DNA of 64,000 nucleotides from Amblyomma americanum (GCF_052857255.1 NC_135498.1:164358124-164422123), one strand, 5' to 3'. Shown: positions 34,890 through 57,800, counted from the stretch's first letter. Numbers and translations: made by a program. The notes: a model not told the origin generated them from the letters alone.

Positions 34890-34985
34890 CTTGATCACGT
34901 GACCAACCACGTTACGAACCGCGTGCTCAGCCACGGCGCCGCGCCGCCGGTAGCAGCTCCGCACCACGTGACAAACCACATGAGA
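34890..34985. repeat. CACGTGAC-rich imperfect repeats
   Basis: GATCACGTGACCAACCACG, GTTACGAACCGCGTG and CACCACGTGACAAACCAC are imperfect iterations of a short unit containing an E-box (CACGTG). They are too diverged to define a period. Confidence 0.5.
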
Positions 34986-36772
34986 GTGTGCAGGCGCCGC
35001 CACACTGCAGGCTCGAAATGCTACCGTAATGTAGCTATCGCTACAAAAATGCCAATTTTCTTCGCGGGGTTCTCGCCACCAGAGGACAGTGACTGAGGGG
35101 CTGCAATCTTTTGATTAACTAATACCGCCTCTTAAGACCCTCAAATCGAGGATAGTATCGTTACGCAGAGGGGTACGGATATACTCTGATTATTGAAACG
35201 TCGGCTTTATTAAACAGCTGTGAAAAATAAGTAAATAGAAACCTAAAAAAGGAAAAATCATTTTAAGGCGAACCAAAGGAGGAAGACTACAGTAGCGATG
35301 TTAAGGACATGAAGTTTCAGTTTATCGATTTTAATTTTTAACCCCCCCCCCCACATCTGGCGCATGAGCTTGATAGGAAGACAATGTCAAACTTTTAATT
35401 ACACTCCATCAATTTTTAACTTTTTATTGAAAGTCAGTAGGTTCTAACACTTAAATAATTGAAGAACTGATTTCTGCACTGCATGAAGGCATCGGCGATA
35501 ATATGGATTTTTAGTACAAATTTAGGCACCAATTCTATAAATTCTTTTTTATAACAATATAGTCCTATCCGTGCTACGATAGCGCTGTGGCATGGAGTCA
35601 GGAAAGCTGTGAATGATTCTCTAGTCTATGTTAGCCCAATCGTGCAACACCTGGTCGAATTTCTCCTCGGCGCTGCTAGCTTTATTGTCCCTCTGATGAC
35701 GCCAAAATCTGGTCTGATGTTCAATTGCAAACATCTCTGCTCACCACCTAAGTGAAATTAAAAGGTCCAACCTCCTACTCTTCAATTCCTTTTTCAGAAG
35801 CGTAGAAGAGTGCGTACAGAATAAAAATATACGAAGACGCAGCCGGACCAGTTGACGGACGTTTTATTGTGCTACCTACCTATTCAGGAGGTTGATAGCA
35901 CTCATAGTGTGCTCTCCTGGACACCAGTAGGTTCGAAGTAACGAATTTGGCCATGAATTGACCGCGAAAACCGTCGCAGAAGGATCATAACTATGATGTG
36001 CCCCTCTACACCTCTGCTGAAATCCTGCAATACCAGAGGGTAGGACGATGAGAATTACCCAAACCCTCGAATGGATTAAGCAAGGAAAAAGAAATTAAAT
36101 TAAGATCGATACAAAGCAACACCTTTAACATCTTATAATCACTACACACGCGTTACCTAGAACTGTAAGGGCGAAATGACGGCGCAATATAAGCGGTGCG
36201 GATATGTGCCACATGCAATGGTCCTGCCGGAAAAACAAGGCCGTATCCTCCATCCCGAAACTATAATCAGTGGGTGGCCACCCTACTCACTGAGGATCCC
36301 ATTTGGCTCGTAAACAGAGACACTGCGGCAGCATGGACCAATCTATTACTGAAAAAGCAATATAACCATGAGGTTGATAGCCTTCATAAACGAAAGAATT
36401 GTCAATTGCACACTGATGTACGTATGCGCACACATGATTTGTTAAAGGAACACAGAACCCGTCAAGCTGCATCCACAGCTTTTTGTCTCTGCTACTAACG
36501 TCTGTAACAATGTCGAATAAAATACAATGTAATGAAATGAGCAATGTTTGTCAGAAAACCTTTCAAACAAATCGGACCGTCTTTCTGTAGAAGCGTAATA
36601 TCCAAAGTCGCGGTTATTGCGTGCCTATCGAATTGACCCTTTCAAAAATTATCTGGCAAACCTCTTTCATCAACCTAATTTATTGAAGGAGACCAACGCC
36701 ACTAGTAGAGAATCACTACCGTGTGGTTGCATTCCCGTCGTTATGGTTTAATGTAGGAATTTGATAACGATG
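34986..36772. other. No gene recognised; poly-C tract at 35342-35352
   Basis: AT-rich sequence with an 11-C run and no coding frame above 100 codons with a recognisable domain. Confidence 0.4.
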
Positions 36773-37409
36773 TCTATACACGGTGTTTCACCCAAGAATT
36801 TACATAATTTTAAAAATAGGCTTTTTGAGTTAGAAGAGCGGTTTTTCGGCATAGCTTGTCTGTGGTGTAGTACATCCGAATACAGCGAAGACGTGCTGAC
36901 TAGCAGGCTGGTTAACTAATATTGAATACTTAACTGTTAGGCTTCTTAATTGATGGGAGGCAGGGAGCCTACCTTACGTAGTACCCATATTTTTTAGAAT
37001 TTAGGAAACACGGCTACCGTCGGTGCATTGGCCGAACAAATTTATACGAGTTACATGCGCTGGAGTGGTTGCTTTGTCCCAAGCTTCTCGACAGCGCATG
37101 CCTTTTGGCACGATGTAGCCAAAAATAGTTGGTCGACAATAACGAGGGTAATCGCGTTTTTGAAATTCTGAAGGCTGATATGGATATTATTAAGTTTGCG
37201 CTCCACGCCTCCCAGTAATTTAAGAGCGTAACAATAATAGTTACAAGAAAAATAATTCATTATTAGTTAACCAGCCTGCTGTCTTAGCTGTGTTCTGATG
37301 TACAACAGCGCTGAAAATGCTGTGCTGAAACAAGCGCTTTTCCAAATCAAAAAGCCTGCTTTTAAAATTTGTGTAAGACTTAATGAAACCCTGTATAGTG
37401 CGTTTGGGG
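36773..37409. mobile_element. Foldback (long-TIR) DNA element, about 0.64 kb
   Basis: The left end CTATACACGGTGTTTCACCC and the right end, reverse complemented (CTATACAGGGTTTCATTAAG), start alike. They stay similar for about 150 bp through AAAATAGGCTTTTTGAG / AAAAGCAGGCTTTTTGAT and CAGGCTGGTTAACTAATA. So the element has long, imperfect terminal inverted repeats and a short unique centre with no coding capacity. A half copy lies at 27590. Target duplication is not clear. Confidence 0.65.
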
Positions 37410-37754
37410 CAACGTGTAAAATAATGCCATAATTTGCACACGACAAGAACTTCAAATTCGTCTAACGAAATCCCTCTTCCCCGTTGGTTGTCTAACCACG
37501 CAAGGTGTCCCTTTGCCTATATCATCCTGGAAACCAATTATTTTCCAGATGAACGGGTTTAGATTTGGGCTGCGGTGTTTAGCTCAGAAAATTGCGCATG
37601 ATGTCTCATAGCTCACGGGGCCACTGCACAGCCTGACAGCAAGGTCCAGTGAGTGGATATGTCGATCACAGAGAGTTATGACTTTTTTCCGCTCGTCCGA
37701 GTAAAGCGCTATCTTTGACTTTCATATTCCAAAGCAGGCTGTTCCGTTTCTTTC

Positions 37755-37780
37755 TTTTTTTTTTTTTGGGGGGGGGGGGG
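37755..37780 (+). repeat. T13-G13 homopolymer junction
   Basis: Thirteen T directly followed by thirteen G. It is prone to slippage and sequencing error. Confidence 0.9.
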
Positions 37781-37794
37781 AGTTGTAATGTTAA

Positions 37795-37950
37795 ATGTTG
37801 GCAGCTTCACTTCCCATGGTGGCCTGTCTAGAGCCGCAGATTTTTTCCGCCCTCCAATGCGCGACTGTTCTGACCGCCGCATTCGTCATCTGATCCGCAG
37901 CTGCCGAAAACTGAGGGCTGGCGGTTAACTAGTGCGTTTGTGCAGTCGGT
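37795..37950 (-). mobile_element. RTE-like LINE 5' end fragment
   Basis: GGTGGCCTGTCTAGAGCC, CTGACCGCCGC, GATCCGCAGCTGCCG and ACTGAGGGCTGGCGG are in the order of the family 5' UTR and start region, read on the minus strand. The body of this copy is missing. Confidence 0.5.
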
Positions 37951-38783
37951 GGGTGCCACGCACAGCGAGCTGAGCAAATGGTGTTCTGCTTAGAGTGTGT
38001 TATCGGCTATGGTCGCCGAAATCAGGCTGCACCCCACGCGCATGATTCAAGTCCATCACCACTGGAGGTATTTTTTTTCAACAACCAGTTACGGGGGGAC
38101 CGGAATTCTAAGCGCATTCCTGTTGCGCCTGAGGCGGATGCTCTACCTACATCTCATTGCTGCTATCGACGTATCCAGAAATAGAAAAAAATATGCATAT
38201 ATGCGTCAGTTTGTTTTGTCAAGCACAGGACACAAACACACAAAACACACTAAAAATATATTTCCTTACAATCTTCAGATGTGTGCGTTCTGCGAGAGCC
38301 ATCGAGGAGCAGCACATCTAGACAAAAAAAAGTTCCTCTAACATATCTATTGCGGAACTTGAAGAAATTGCCCACATATTTACACGTAGTCCTGGCCCTT
38401 ACGACTGGCTCAAAACAGATAAAGCACAAAATACTGTCTTCGGGTATCACAATATCAAGAGAAGCCTGCTTCAGAAATGTCACAACGTCAAGCACAAAAA
38501 TGCTGCAGCACAGCCAACGACGTCAAGATATACTGTCAGCATGTATTGCATTCTCGTATTACATTAATGTTTCTCGTCAGACATTCGAATACCAATATAA
38601 AACAGTGAACATTAAGAAGGACACAGAACCGTCTAAATTGATTTTGTGTCCAGAGGTCAACACTGTAGAACAAAATGTATCTAGTCTTCCAAAATTCGTT
38701 TCCTCAGGAGACTCCGTCAAAGAGGAAAAAATGAAGTACATACGAAAGGATCAATACCCTATTCGCAACTGTAACGCGCACCT
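37951..38783. other. 3' flank of the SLC22 gene
   Basis: This should include the 3' UTR of the minus-strand transporter gene. A plus frame (38281-38790, 169 codons, starting with GTG) overlaps the last codons of the transporter in antisense; its translation is Lys/Ser/Thr-rich without a domain and is probably chance. No clear minus-strand AATAAA found. Confidence 0.35.
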
Positions 38784-49563
<10,780 letters not shown>

Positions 49564-50285
49564 GGCCTTATTAGGATTAGGCAATTGCCGTTGAGAAAAC
49601 AAAACTCGTGCCGGTGCTTGGTGTCACGTCCAGAAGCTGCGCAACTTGGCTTGTGTCAAATGGAGACGCTTCCACCAGCGTGGGTTCAATGCCTCGAGAG
49701 AGCATCCATCGAAGGAACCTCACAGCGGCTGATGACTTGGAATATTGACGACGTCGGTAGGAGGGCACTTATCTCTTGGCTTGAGAGGCGACTCAGCTGA
49801 AGCCAGACCGCCAGGAAGCTGATCATTCCGACCTCGTCAGCTTCTTTCATGCTCGCACTGTTACGCGCGCGGTACACGCATCCGATGACTAGAAAATTTT
49901 TCTTCTTTGTTGCTATCTGTGAAAACTGTACCTTGGTGGCAGCTCATTCGATAGGCGTGGTATCTTGAAATTCTTTAGACACACAAGTTCAGTTCAAGTG
50001 CGAACGTAATTTGAATGGAATTGTAGGCATGTTAGACCGGAGTACAACATATAAGAATGCAGGAAGGTGCGACGGGAGACTCTGGGATAAATTAATCTGA
50101 GCCTTTCCTTGTCGCTTAAGAACCAAATTTGACTTCTTTTATTCTTAGATGTCTGTGGACCTTATTTATTCACTTGTTTTGCAATTTTAGAGCGCATATT
50201 TAGTTGCACCTTTAACTCGCCACATTCCTGTCCTTTGCACTTTTGTTCATGTTTTTGACCGTAAAGTATGTGGTGAAAGTCTCGC
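49564..50285. other. 5' flank of SLC22
   Basis: Should contain the SLC22 5' UTR and promoter (minus strand). No TATA element is evident near the start. No mobile element recognised before the Gypsy LTR. Confidence 0.4.
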
Positions 50286-51321
50286 TGTCTCCACTTCGCG
50301 CACTTTTGCGTGCGCTCCCAGACACCCTTAGAGCGTGTGCGGGTAGCGGTCTCGGTCACAAAGGAGATGCCCTCGACTCAGCATGGCAAGCTCAGCCGGA
50401 GACCAGCTACCAAGTGACAAGGGGGTTGGTCGTTTTGTGCCCAGCTTTCGCCGGTCGCAAGCTAGAGAATGAGTCGGAGCCAAAGGTTCACAAAACAAAA
50501 CAAAGTTTATACAGCTGAGAGACGATACAAAGGATTTCACTACCACTCGTACGAGCAGACACAGGGTGATTTACAAATACAATGCACTCGTGCAAGGTAA
50601 CAATAGAGAGAGATAACAATTCAACAAAATCTTTCCACCTAAAGTGCATTAACAGAGAGACAATCAAACAAAACACAATTTGTTCACCGGGCACTGCGAC
50701 AGTCCGACGACCTGAGGAGCTCGACGGGGCCGATCCGCAGGTTGGCGTACGGTGCCTCGCGAGCGGCTGAGCGAGTGGTGTTCTCCCGGGAGTCGAGCGG
50801 GCGAGCTTGTCGGAAGCTTAAACGGCGGCTCGGGCTAGCAGACAGCGGTTGAAGCCCCTCATTTATAGGCGCAGACCGCGTCTGTTTGTTCTTCGCGCCA
50901 AGGCAGGCGCGCAAATACACATAGCTTCAACTGCACGAACTCCATCTCCTTCTCGCGCCGGGCGCGCGACCCCATTGGACGAGCGCGGAAACCGCCTTCT
51001 AGAACAATCTAGGTCATTCGCGGCACGCTGAGTCATCGACGCAGGAGCGAAGGGGAGAGGGTATCATTTTGGCGCGGTCAAGGTTACCCCCTTTCCGTCG
51101 ACAACCAGCAAAAACTCCGACATTCGAGAAAAATCGACGCCGCGCGCGGCCATGCCCCCCTCGGCCTTGCGCCGACGAGCTGAGTTGCAGCTGTACACAA
51201 AGCTACGCACTCTCCGGGGTCCTTCGCCGCTTTTTTTGTTTTATTTTACCGCGCCCCCGGCGTGATTGCTAAGCGCAGCGCCGATTTTTTGTTTTTCAAA
51301 AATGCGCCGAATTTTGTGACA
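50286..51321 (-). repeat. Element A 3' LTR
   Basis: Starts TGTCACAAAA (minus strand, 51321) after the polypurine tract and ends near 50286. The part 50290-50515 matches 53935-54160 at about 90%. A TATAAAT box (complement near 50860-50868) lies in a CpG-rich promoter block. The 50286 end is inferred from the TGTCA/TGACA termini of the other LTR. Confidence 0.7.
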
Positions 51322-52075
51322 TTGCCCCTTCCTTTAAGAATATTGTGCAACAATATTCGCAAAACACAAAATTCGTGCGCACATGCTTGCATCAATACAA
51401 TGATGTCTGCATGCACACAACATTTGAAAACCGTCAAGATTCACTTCAATACATGCCGCAACTCGGCAACACATTAGCATAAAATTACCTTATGAGCACA
51501 CAAAATTGATACATACTTTAACCGATACTTCCACCTACATTTCCTACTTGCGCTTCCGTAATGCGCCCGTGAGGACCTTCACAGTTGCCTTTTGTCGCAA
51601 CAAGAGTCTCTTCGACTCGCGGGTCTTTTTCTCGGTCAACATGGGTCTTTTTTCGCCCCACCTGAATCCTCCAGATACATTTGTCGGCTCGGAAATTAAT
51701 TGTGCGCTAAGATATCCACACACAAACAAGGCAAGCGATGGATTCCAGGGCACCTGCGTCAAAACACAGAGGCTCACAATATTTACCGGTGTGAGTGCAC
51801 GCTTGGTCACATTCAAGAATTTTCCTGTGGGATCGAAAGGCACTGAAGTAATGTGCACAACAGCATGATGAGCATGTTTACAACCTGCCCTAAGCTGAGC
51901 TTAGCCATAGTTTCAGACACCTTGTCCTCTTGAGCTGTCTTTCTTTCGCGTTTCGCTGCTTCCTTGTGACCATTTCGTGGCCTTTCAGTTCCACACGGCT
52001 TTCTACTGCAATGCCCGTCCGTTCAAGCGAAGACGTTTTTTCTTCCTCGGAATGTTCATCCGCGGGACTCTTCCG

Positions 52076-53727
52076 TTATTCATGCTTAACTGCTCCTTTG
52101 TTTGAGCTAGCCAGCTCCCGTTCCCTTCGCCACTTCCTTTTTGCTTGGCGATCCCTGCGCCATTCCGAAGAGCAGGATTCGGATTTCTCTATCTCGTGGC
52201 TACTTTCTGGGCCCTTTGAAAATTTTGCCCCGTTTATATTTCCCAATATGAGGTCGTATATGGGGCGCTCCATGCACAGTACATTTAGTTTCCCGCTGTA
52301 GCAGGGAGCCCCACATGTACTCCAGCTTCCGGCAAGCGCTGGAACGAGCCGTCCACTAGCCGCAGAAAGCTCTTCGTTCCAGTGAGATCCTTATCTCTCA
52401 CTAATCTTCGTTTTATGATTACAGCGCTGCTTCCCGTGTCTCGCAACATTGTAATTGTTTTCTCTCCTACTTTCTCTTTCAGGACAGGCATTCTGTTCAT
52501 TTCGGCTCCCGGTAGCGCGTTCACTACGGCGTTCGCGACTGGTACCTTCTTGCCGTTCTTCAGTTCTACAAACCCATTTCCATCTTCTTCCTCCAGGTGG
52601 TCGTCTGAGGCGGCCCGTACGGACGATACCTGGGAGATGGGCTTGCTTGGGTTCGGACAAACCGCGGCTCTGTCCCCCTCTGGCCGCACTTAAAACAAGC
52701 TGTTGGGCTACCGTTTGTAGCGCTGTTACGGCAATTAGACGCGTAGTGGCCTGACTTGTTGCACAGGTAGCACTTGGTGGAGCCTTTGGGCTAAATCGGG
52801 CATCACGGTTGTCGGTTTTCCCCGTGCTCTCCGAATTCGCATTCTTAACCTTGGTCAGATTCGTTCCTCCTTGAGCTTCTAGAAATTGGTCGGCAAGATC
52901 TAGCATTTCGGAGAGAGTCTTGGCTCTTCTTTCCTTCAGGTACAGCGACAAGCTCGGGTGACGGCTACTCAGGAACTGTTCTTTGATGAGTAGCTCACGA
53001 AGTGTACTGTATTCCTGAGCAGTTTCTGAAAGTTCTATCCACCGATCAAAGTAGTGGCTTAATCTTGCCGCACACTGGGTTGCCATTTCGCCATCTGTGG
53101 GCTTCCCTGTTCTGAATTTATCTCGAAATCCCTCGGTGGTGAGACGGAATCGCTTAAGCAAAGCAACCTTTACCTTGCTGTAGCTTACAGCATCTGCCAG
53201 AAAAAGTCGCCCGAATACGCTTATAGCATCCCCGTTCAGACATGTGCTAAGAATGGTAGCACATTCACCGTCTGACCAATTCTGACTTCCCACAATCCCT
53301 TCAAATCGCCTGAGGAACGTGTCGAGATCGTCCCTTTTTTCATCAAATCGGTGAAGTAATCTGCTGGCATCTATCTGCAGGCCGCTGCCTTCTTCTCTAG
53401 TTCTATAAACTTCCGCTGAGTGGTTCGCAGCACGTTGGAGCTCAAGCTTCATGGCAAGCAGTTGCTTTTCGCGTTCGAATTCTCTCTCTCGTTCTTTCTC
53501 AGCTTCTCGAACCTTCTGTCTTTCTTTTTCAACCCTCTCTCTTTTTCAGCTTCTTCTCGAGCCCTCTGTCTTTCCTTTTCAGCCTTCTCTCTCTCCTTTT
53601 CGGCTTCTTCTCGAGTCTTCTGTCGCTCCTTTTCAGCTTTCTCTCTCTCCTGGTTCACCCACTTCCGTAGTTCAGCCCCGGACATCCCCATCTGGGTGCC
53701 AATCTCAACTAGCTCCTTCAAGCTCAT
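52076..53727 (-). pseudogene. Element A gag and protease
   Basis: ATG at 53727 begins MSLKELVEIGTQMGMS, then a long Glu/Lys/Arg coiled coil. A one-base loss near 53538 shifts the frame into 53452-52391, a capsid-like helical domain (DLDTFLRRFEGIV, SHYFDRWIELSET, LKERRAKTLSEMLDLADQFL). A CCHC zinc knuckle CYLCNKSGHYASNC lies at 52772-52731 in yet another frame. The protease at 52689-52285 shows the retropepsin motif LRDTGSSAVII. The post-protease segment continues to 52076 (RPIYDLILGNINGA). At least three frame changes make it inactive. Confidence 0.8.
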
Positions 53728-53921
53728 TTTCGGATACTGAACTTCTCAAGGCAAAGACTACCTCTGCACGATGAACCTTAATAGCCGCTTCAGCGCGGCA
53801 CCTCACAATATCGCTCAGCTGCTAAACACTCGTTTTCGCCCTCTTCATAAACTCCTTCCGACTCTTTCTCCGTTCTCTGCGCTTACAAAGCACCAAACGT
53901 CCTGTCGCGGACGCCAGAATA

Positions 53922-54192
53922 TGTCAGCACTTTGCGCACTTTTTCGTGCGCTCCCAGACACCCTTAGAGCGTGTGGGGTAGAGGACTCGGTCACAAAGGA
54001 GGTGCCCTCGGCTCAGCGTGGCAAGCTCAGCCCGGAGGCCAGCTATCAAGTGACAAGGGGGGGTTCGTCGTTTGGTGCCCAGCCGGTCGCAAGCCATTGA
54101 ATGGGTCGGAGCCAAAGGTTCACAAAACAAAACAAAGTTTATACAGCGAAGAGACGATACAGAGGATTCAACAATCACTTGTGCGAGCACCT
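53922..54192 (-). repeat. Element A 5' LTR, truncated
   Basis: Matches the inner 270 bp of the 3' LTR (GCTCCCAGACACCCTTAGAG, CCAAAGGTTCACAAAACAAA) and ends CTGACA at 53922. It stops at 54192, where element B sequence begins, so U3 and the promoter are missing. Confidence 0.75.
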
Positions 54193-54214
54193 TCGAAGGG
54201 ATCTCCGGGAGGGG

Positions 54215-57200
54215 CTAACGGGCGTAATACGGTTTCATGCGGAACACGTGGACGACTTCAGACTTGGGCGGGCGAGAAGGCCGGACAACTCCTTGCGGGT
54301 ACACTTCATAGTTCACATCGCTGAGTTGACGTAGCACCCCGTAGGGGCCGAAGAAGCGCCGCAGAAGCTTTTCAGAGCGACCGCGCACACGTATAGGGCT
54401 CCATACCCAGACGTGCTCGCCGGGTTGGTAAATCACCTCCATGTTGCGGAGGTTGTAACGCCGGGCGTCAGTTGTCTGCTGGTGGCGAATGCGTTGTCGA
54501 GCAAGGTGGCGAGCGGCTTCTGCATCGCGAACGAATTGGTCAGCGCCTGGGACAGACGAGGGGGTACAATCCGGGAGCAGCATGGCGTCAAGCATGGTCA
54601 GGGCATCTCGGCCATACACCAAACGGAAGGGGGTGAAGCGCGTCGTTTCTTGGAGGGCGGTGTTGTACGCAAACGTGATGTAGGGAAGTATTTCGTCCCA
54701 GTTGCGATGGTCAGCGTCGACATACATAGACATCATATCTGTGATGGTCTTGTTCAGCCTTTCAGTAAGTCCATTCGTTTGAGGATGGTAAGCAGTCGTT
54801 TTTCTATGACTGGTGCCACTAAGACGGAGGACCTCGTGTGTAAGAGCCGACGTAAACGCGGTTCCCCGGTCAGTTAATACAACCACGGGGGCGCCGTGGC
54901 GAACCACGATGTGGTGAACAAAGAACTGTGCAATTTCAGCCGCGGTGCCACGGGGAAGAGCCTTGGTTTCACAATAGCGGCTTAGGTAGTCCGTGGCAAC
55001 AATATACCGCTTAGGAGAGCAGAAAGTTGGGCGAGTTGGTTGAAATGCATACTGAAGAAGTTGGCGCGGAAAAACGAGGACAAGCGAGACAAACAAAGAC
55101 GAGCGCTTTGTTTGTCTCGCTTGTCCTCGTTTTTCCGCGCCAACTTCAGTATGCAACAATATACCGGTTTCCCATGGAGGACACCGGGAATGGGCCCAGT
55201 AAGTCCATGCCGACTTGTTGGAATGGGATTTGCGGTGGATCAATTGGCTTCAGAAGGCCGGCCGGGTTTGTCGGTGGTACCTTCCGTCGTTGACACTCAC
55301 GGCAGGTTCTAACTTAGCGTTGGACGACCGCAGCAAGCCGTGGCCAGTAGTACTTGTGGCGGAGGCGTCCCAATGTTCTGGAAAAACCGAGATGGCCAGA
55401 AGAAAGGTCGTTGTGGCATGCAGCGAGAACTTCCTTACGAAGCACGGTTGGGACAACGAGGAGATACGCAGTGACGGTCGGACCGTAGTTTTTCTTGTAG
55501 AGGACTCCATCTATTAAGCAAAACGACGAAAGTCCGCGCGAGAAGAGTCTGGGCGGAGACGGAGCGGTTCCTTCGAGGTACTCGATTAGAGGCAGCAGTT
55601 CGCAGTCCGCCATCTGGTGGTGGGCAAGGTCGGATGTGGTGACAGCGCTGAGGAAAGCAGAATCGTCGTCGGACTCATCTGGTGGGCACGGAAGAGGAGC
55701 TCGGGAGAGACAGTCTGCATCGCTATGTTGCCGACCCGACTTATACACGATGGTGACGTCGAACTCTTGCAACCGAAGGCTCCCCCGTGCAAGTCGCCCC
55801 GATGGATCTTTAAGGTTCGCAAGCCAGCACAAGGAGTGATGATCGCTGACGACTCGAAACGGGCGGCCGTACAGGTATGGACGAAATTTTGTGATTGCCC
55901 ACACAACAGCGAGACACTCCTTTTCCGTTGTGGAATAATTCACTTCGGAACGGGACAAAGTGCGATTTGCGTATGCGATCACGCGTTCCACACCGTCTTG
56001 CCACTGCACAATCACCGCACCGAGGCCCACATTGCTGGCATCTGTGTGCAGTTCCGTGTCGGCCTGCTCGTCGAAGTGGGCAAGGATAGGCGTAGATTGG
56101 AGGCGGGCCTTAAGCTCTATGAAAGCTTTTTCCTGATCTTGGCACCAGAAAAAGGGTTCGGAGTCTTTTGTCAGGCGAGTCAGCGGCTCTGCGAGCTTGC
56201 AGAAGTTTTGAACGAACCTCCGATAATAGGCGCAAAGCCCCAGGAAACGCCGCAAGCTTCGTTTATCTGTCGGCTCGGGAAATGCAGCAACGGCTGCGGT
56301 CTTTTCTGGGTCGGGGCTAACGCCCTGAGCGCTCACAATGTGGCCAAGAAACTTGAGCTCCCGAAATGCGAAGTGGCACTTTTCAGGCTTGAGAGACAGA
56401 CCCGCAGAACGAATTGCTTCGAAGACGGCACGCAAACGTTTCAGGTGCTCCTCGAACGTGTCGGAGAAAATCACGACGTCGTCGAGATAGACAACGCAGG
56501 ACTGCCACTTCAGGTCAGTTAGTACGGTGTCCATCATACGTTGGAACGTCGCAGGGGCTGAACACAAGCCGAAAGGAAGCACCTTAAATTCGTACAGTCC
56601 GTCAGGAGTAACGAAGGCGGTCTTTTCTCGGTCACGTTCGTCGACCTCGATTTGCCAATAACCGCTACGAAGGTCGAGTGACGAAAAGTAGGTAGCATGG
56701 CGGAGGCGGTCTAATGAGTCATCAAAGCGCGGCAGTGGATAGACATCTTTTTTGGTAACGTTATTGAGACGTCTATAATCTACACAGAACCGTCTTTGCG
56801 ACGAGAACAACAGGTGACGCCCAGGGGCTCGTCGATGGTTGTATGACGTCGTCGTGGAGCATTTCGGCAACTTGGCGGCGGATAGCATCGCGCTCCTTCG
56901 ACGAAACACGATAAGGACGCTGACATAGCGGTCTCTGGTCACTGTAGACGATAATACGGTGCTTAGTTATTGGCGTCTGGCGAACCTTGGATGTTGATGC
57001 AAAACAGTCGCGGAAAGAGTCAATAAGGCTTTCCACGCGGCGTTTCTGATTGGTCAGAAGGTCAGGGTTCACGTCGGTCCTAATGGCTGTTGCAGTGTCC
57101 CGTTCAGCTATTTCGGGGGCCGTTGTTGATAAGGCACATTGGCCGGCATGCTCGCCAAGTTCTTCAAAATGGGCAATCACCGTGTTTTTCGTCAAATGTT

Positions 57201-57800
57201 GGGGTTCACAACTAAAGTTGGTCACTAAGAGCGTGGTACGCGCGTGAACAAGGTCGACAAGGGCGCGAGCAACGCAAACTTGCCGAGACAGTAGCAGCGA
57301 CATATTCGCTTCGGCAATGCCCCGAGTACCGGAGCTGGTATCACACTGGACTGTGACAAACTTGCTTGCTCTCGGCGGTATCGTTGTGTGGTCATCAGAG
57401 ATGCGTAATGGTGCTCTGTGCGGCTCGGGGTCGGTATCAACGGCTCGCTGTGTCGAAAACGATACCAATTGCTCGTGCAGGTTGATGACCGCCCCATACT
57501 CTTTAAGGAAGTCCATGCCGAGAATCAGTTCTTTAGAGCACTCTCGTAGCACGGCGAAGGAGCCAGTGAAAGTTGCACCGCGGATCTTTATACGGCTGGT
57601 GCAGACGCCAACCGGCGTTACCACATGGCAACCAGCTGTGCGTATCTGCGGCCCATGCCAAGGTGTTATAACCTTTCTGAGGGTTGCGGCTAGGTTACTA
57701 CTCATGACAGAAAAGTCGGCTCCGGTATCGTCGAGTGCAGATACGTCATAGCCATCGGCGGCAACAAGAATTTCGGCGGCGGAAACAATTGTTTGACAAT
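54215..57800 (-). pseudogene. Element B pol: protease, RT, RNase H, integrase
   Basis: Protease: ALDDTGADFSVMS (about 57740-57700), then GMDFLKEYGAVI. RT: SPWASPVVLVAK, a small deletion near 56795 that shifts the frame, then CVDYRRLNN, SSLDLRSGYWQI, PFGLCSAPATFQRMM and the catalytic VVYLDDVVIF. RNase H: LHTDASNVGLGAVI and YSTTEKECLAVV. Integrase: HHCC start GHLGFSRTLGRLRHKYYWP, a TAA at 55314-55316, then CRECQRRK; the DDE core resumes after the insertion at 55010-55152 with TDYLSRYCETK, LTDRGTAFTS and HPQTNGLTERLNK. The GPY-type end (GPYGVLRQLSDVNYEV) finishes at 54215. Catalytic residues are retained, so decay is recent. Confidence 0.9.
55010..55152. mobile_element. 143-bp PLE-derived hairpin insertion with 14-bp target duplication
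   Basis: GCAACAATATACCG is present at 54996-55009 and 55153-55166, and the DNA between interrupts the Gypsy integrase core. The insert has GGGCGAGTTGGTT and ATGCAT, then a long inverted repeat with arms of about 45 bp (CATACTGAAG at one end, CTTCAGTATG at the other; one 3-nt bulge) around a centre at about 55103. GGCGCGGAAAAACGAGGACA parallels GCGCGAAAGAAACGGGGACC of the PLE terminus at 5110-5140, and GGGCGAGTTGGT parallels its end motif. Confidence 0.75.

Larger units (their letters stand above)
50286..54192 (-). mobile_element. Ty3/Gypsy-like element A, gag-protease only
   Basis: Minus-strand LTR retrotransposon with a 3' LTR (51321-50286), a polypurine tract (AAAGGAAGGGG, complement near 51325-51336), gag and protease, and the inner part of a 5' LTR (54192-53922). 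A primer-binding site TGGCGTCCGCGACAGGAC follows the 5' LTR after a few bases and resembles tRNA-Arg-type sites of 412/mdg1 elements. No reverse transcriptase, RNase H or integrase is present between protease and the polypurine tract, so pol has been deleted. The outer part of the 5' LTR is also gone where element B abuts. Confidence 0.8.

Noticed and set aside
52382..52693. Plus-strand 103-codon frame in Gypsy element A
   Set aside because: Shadow of the protease region; no independent features.
55617..56522. 301-codon plus-strand frame across the Gypsy RT region
   Set aside because: It is the antisense shadow of the minus-strand RT/RNase H frame with clear YLDD and RNase H motifs.
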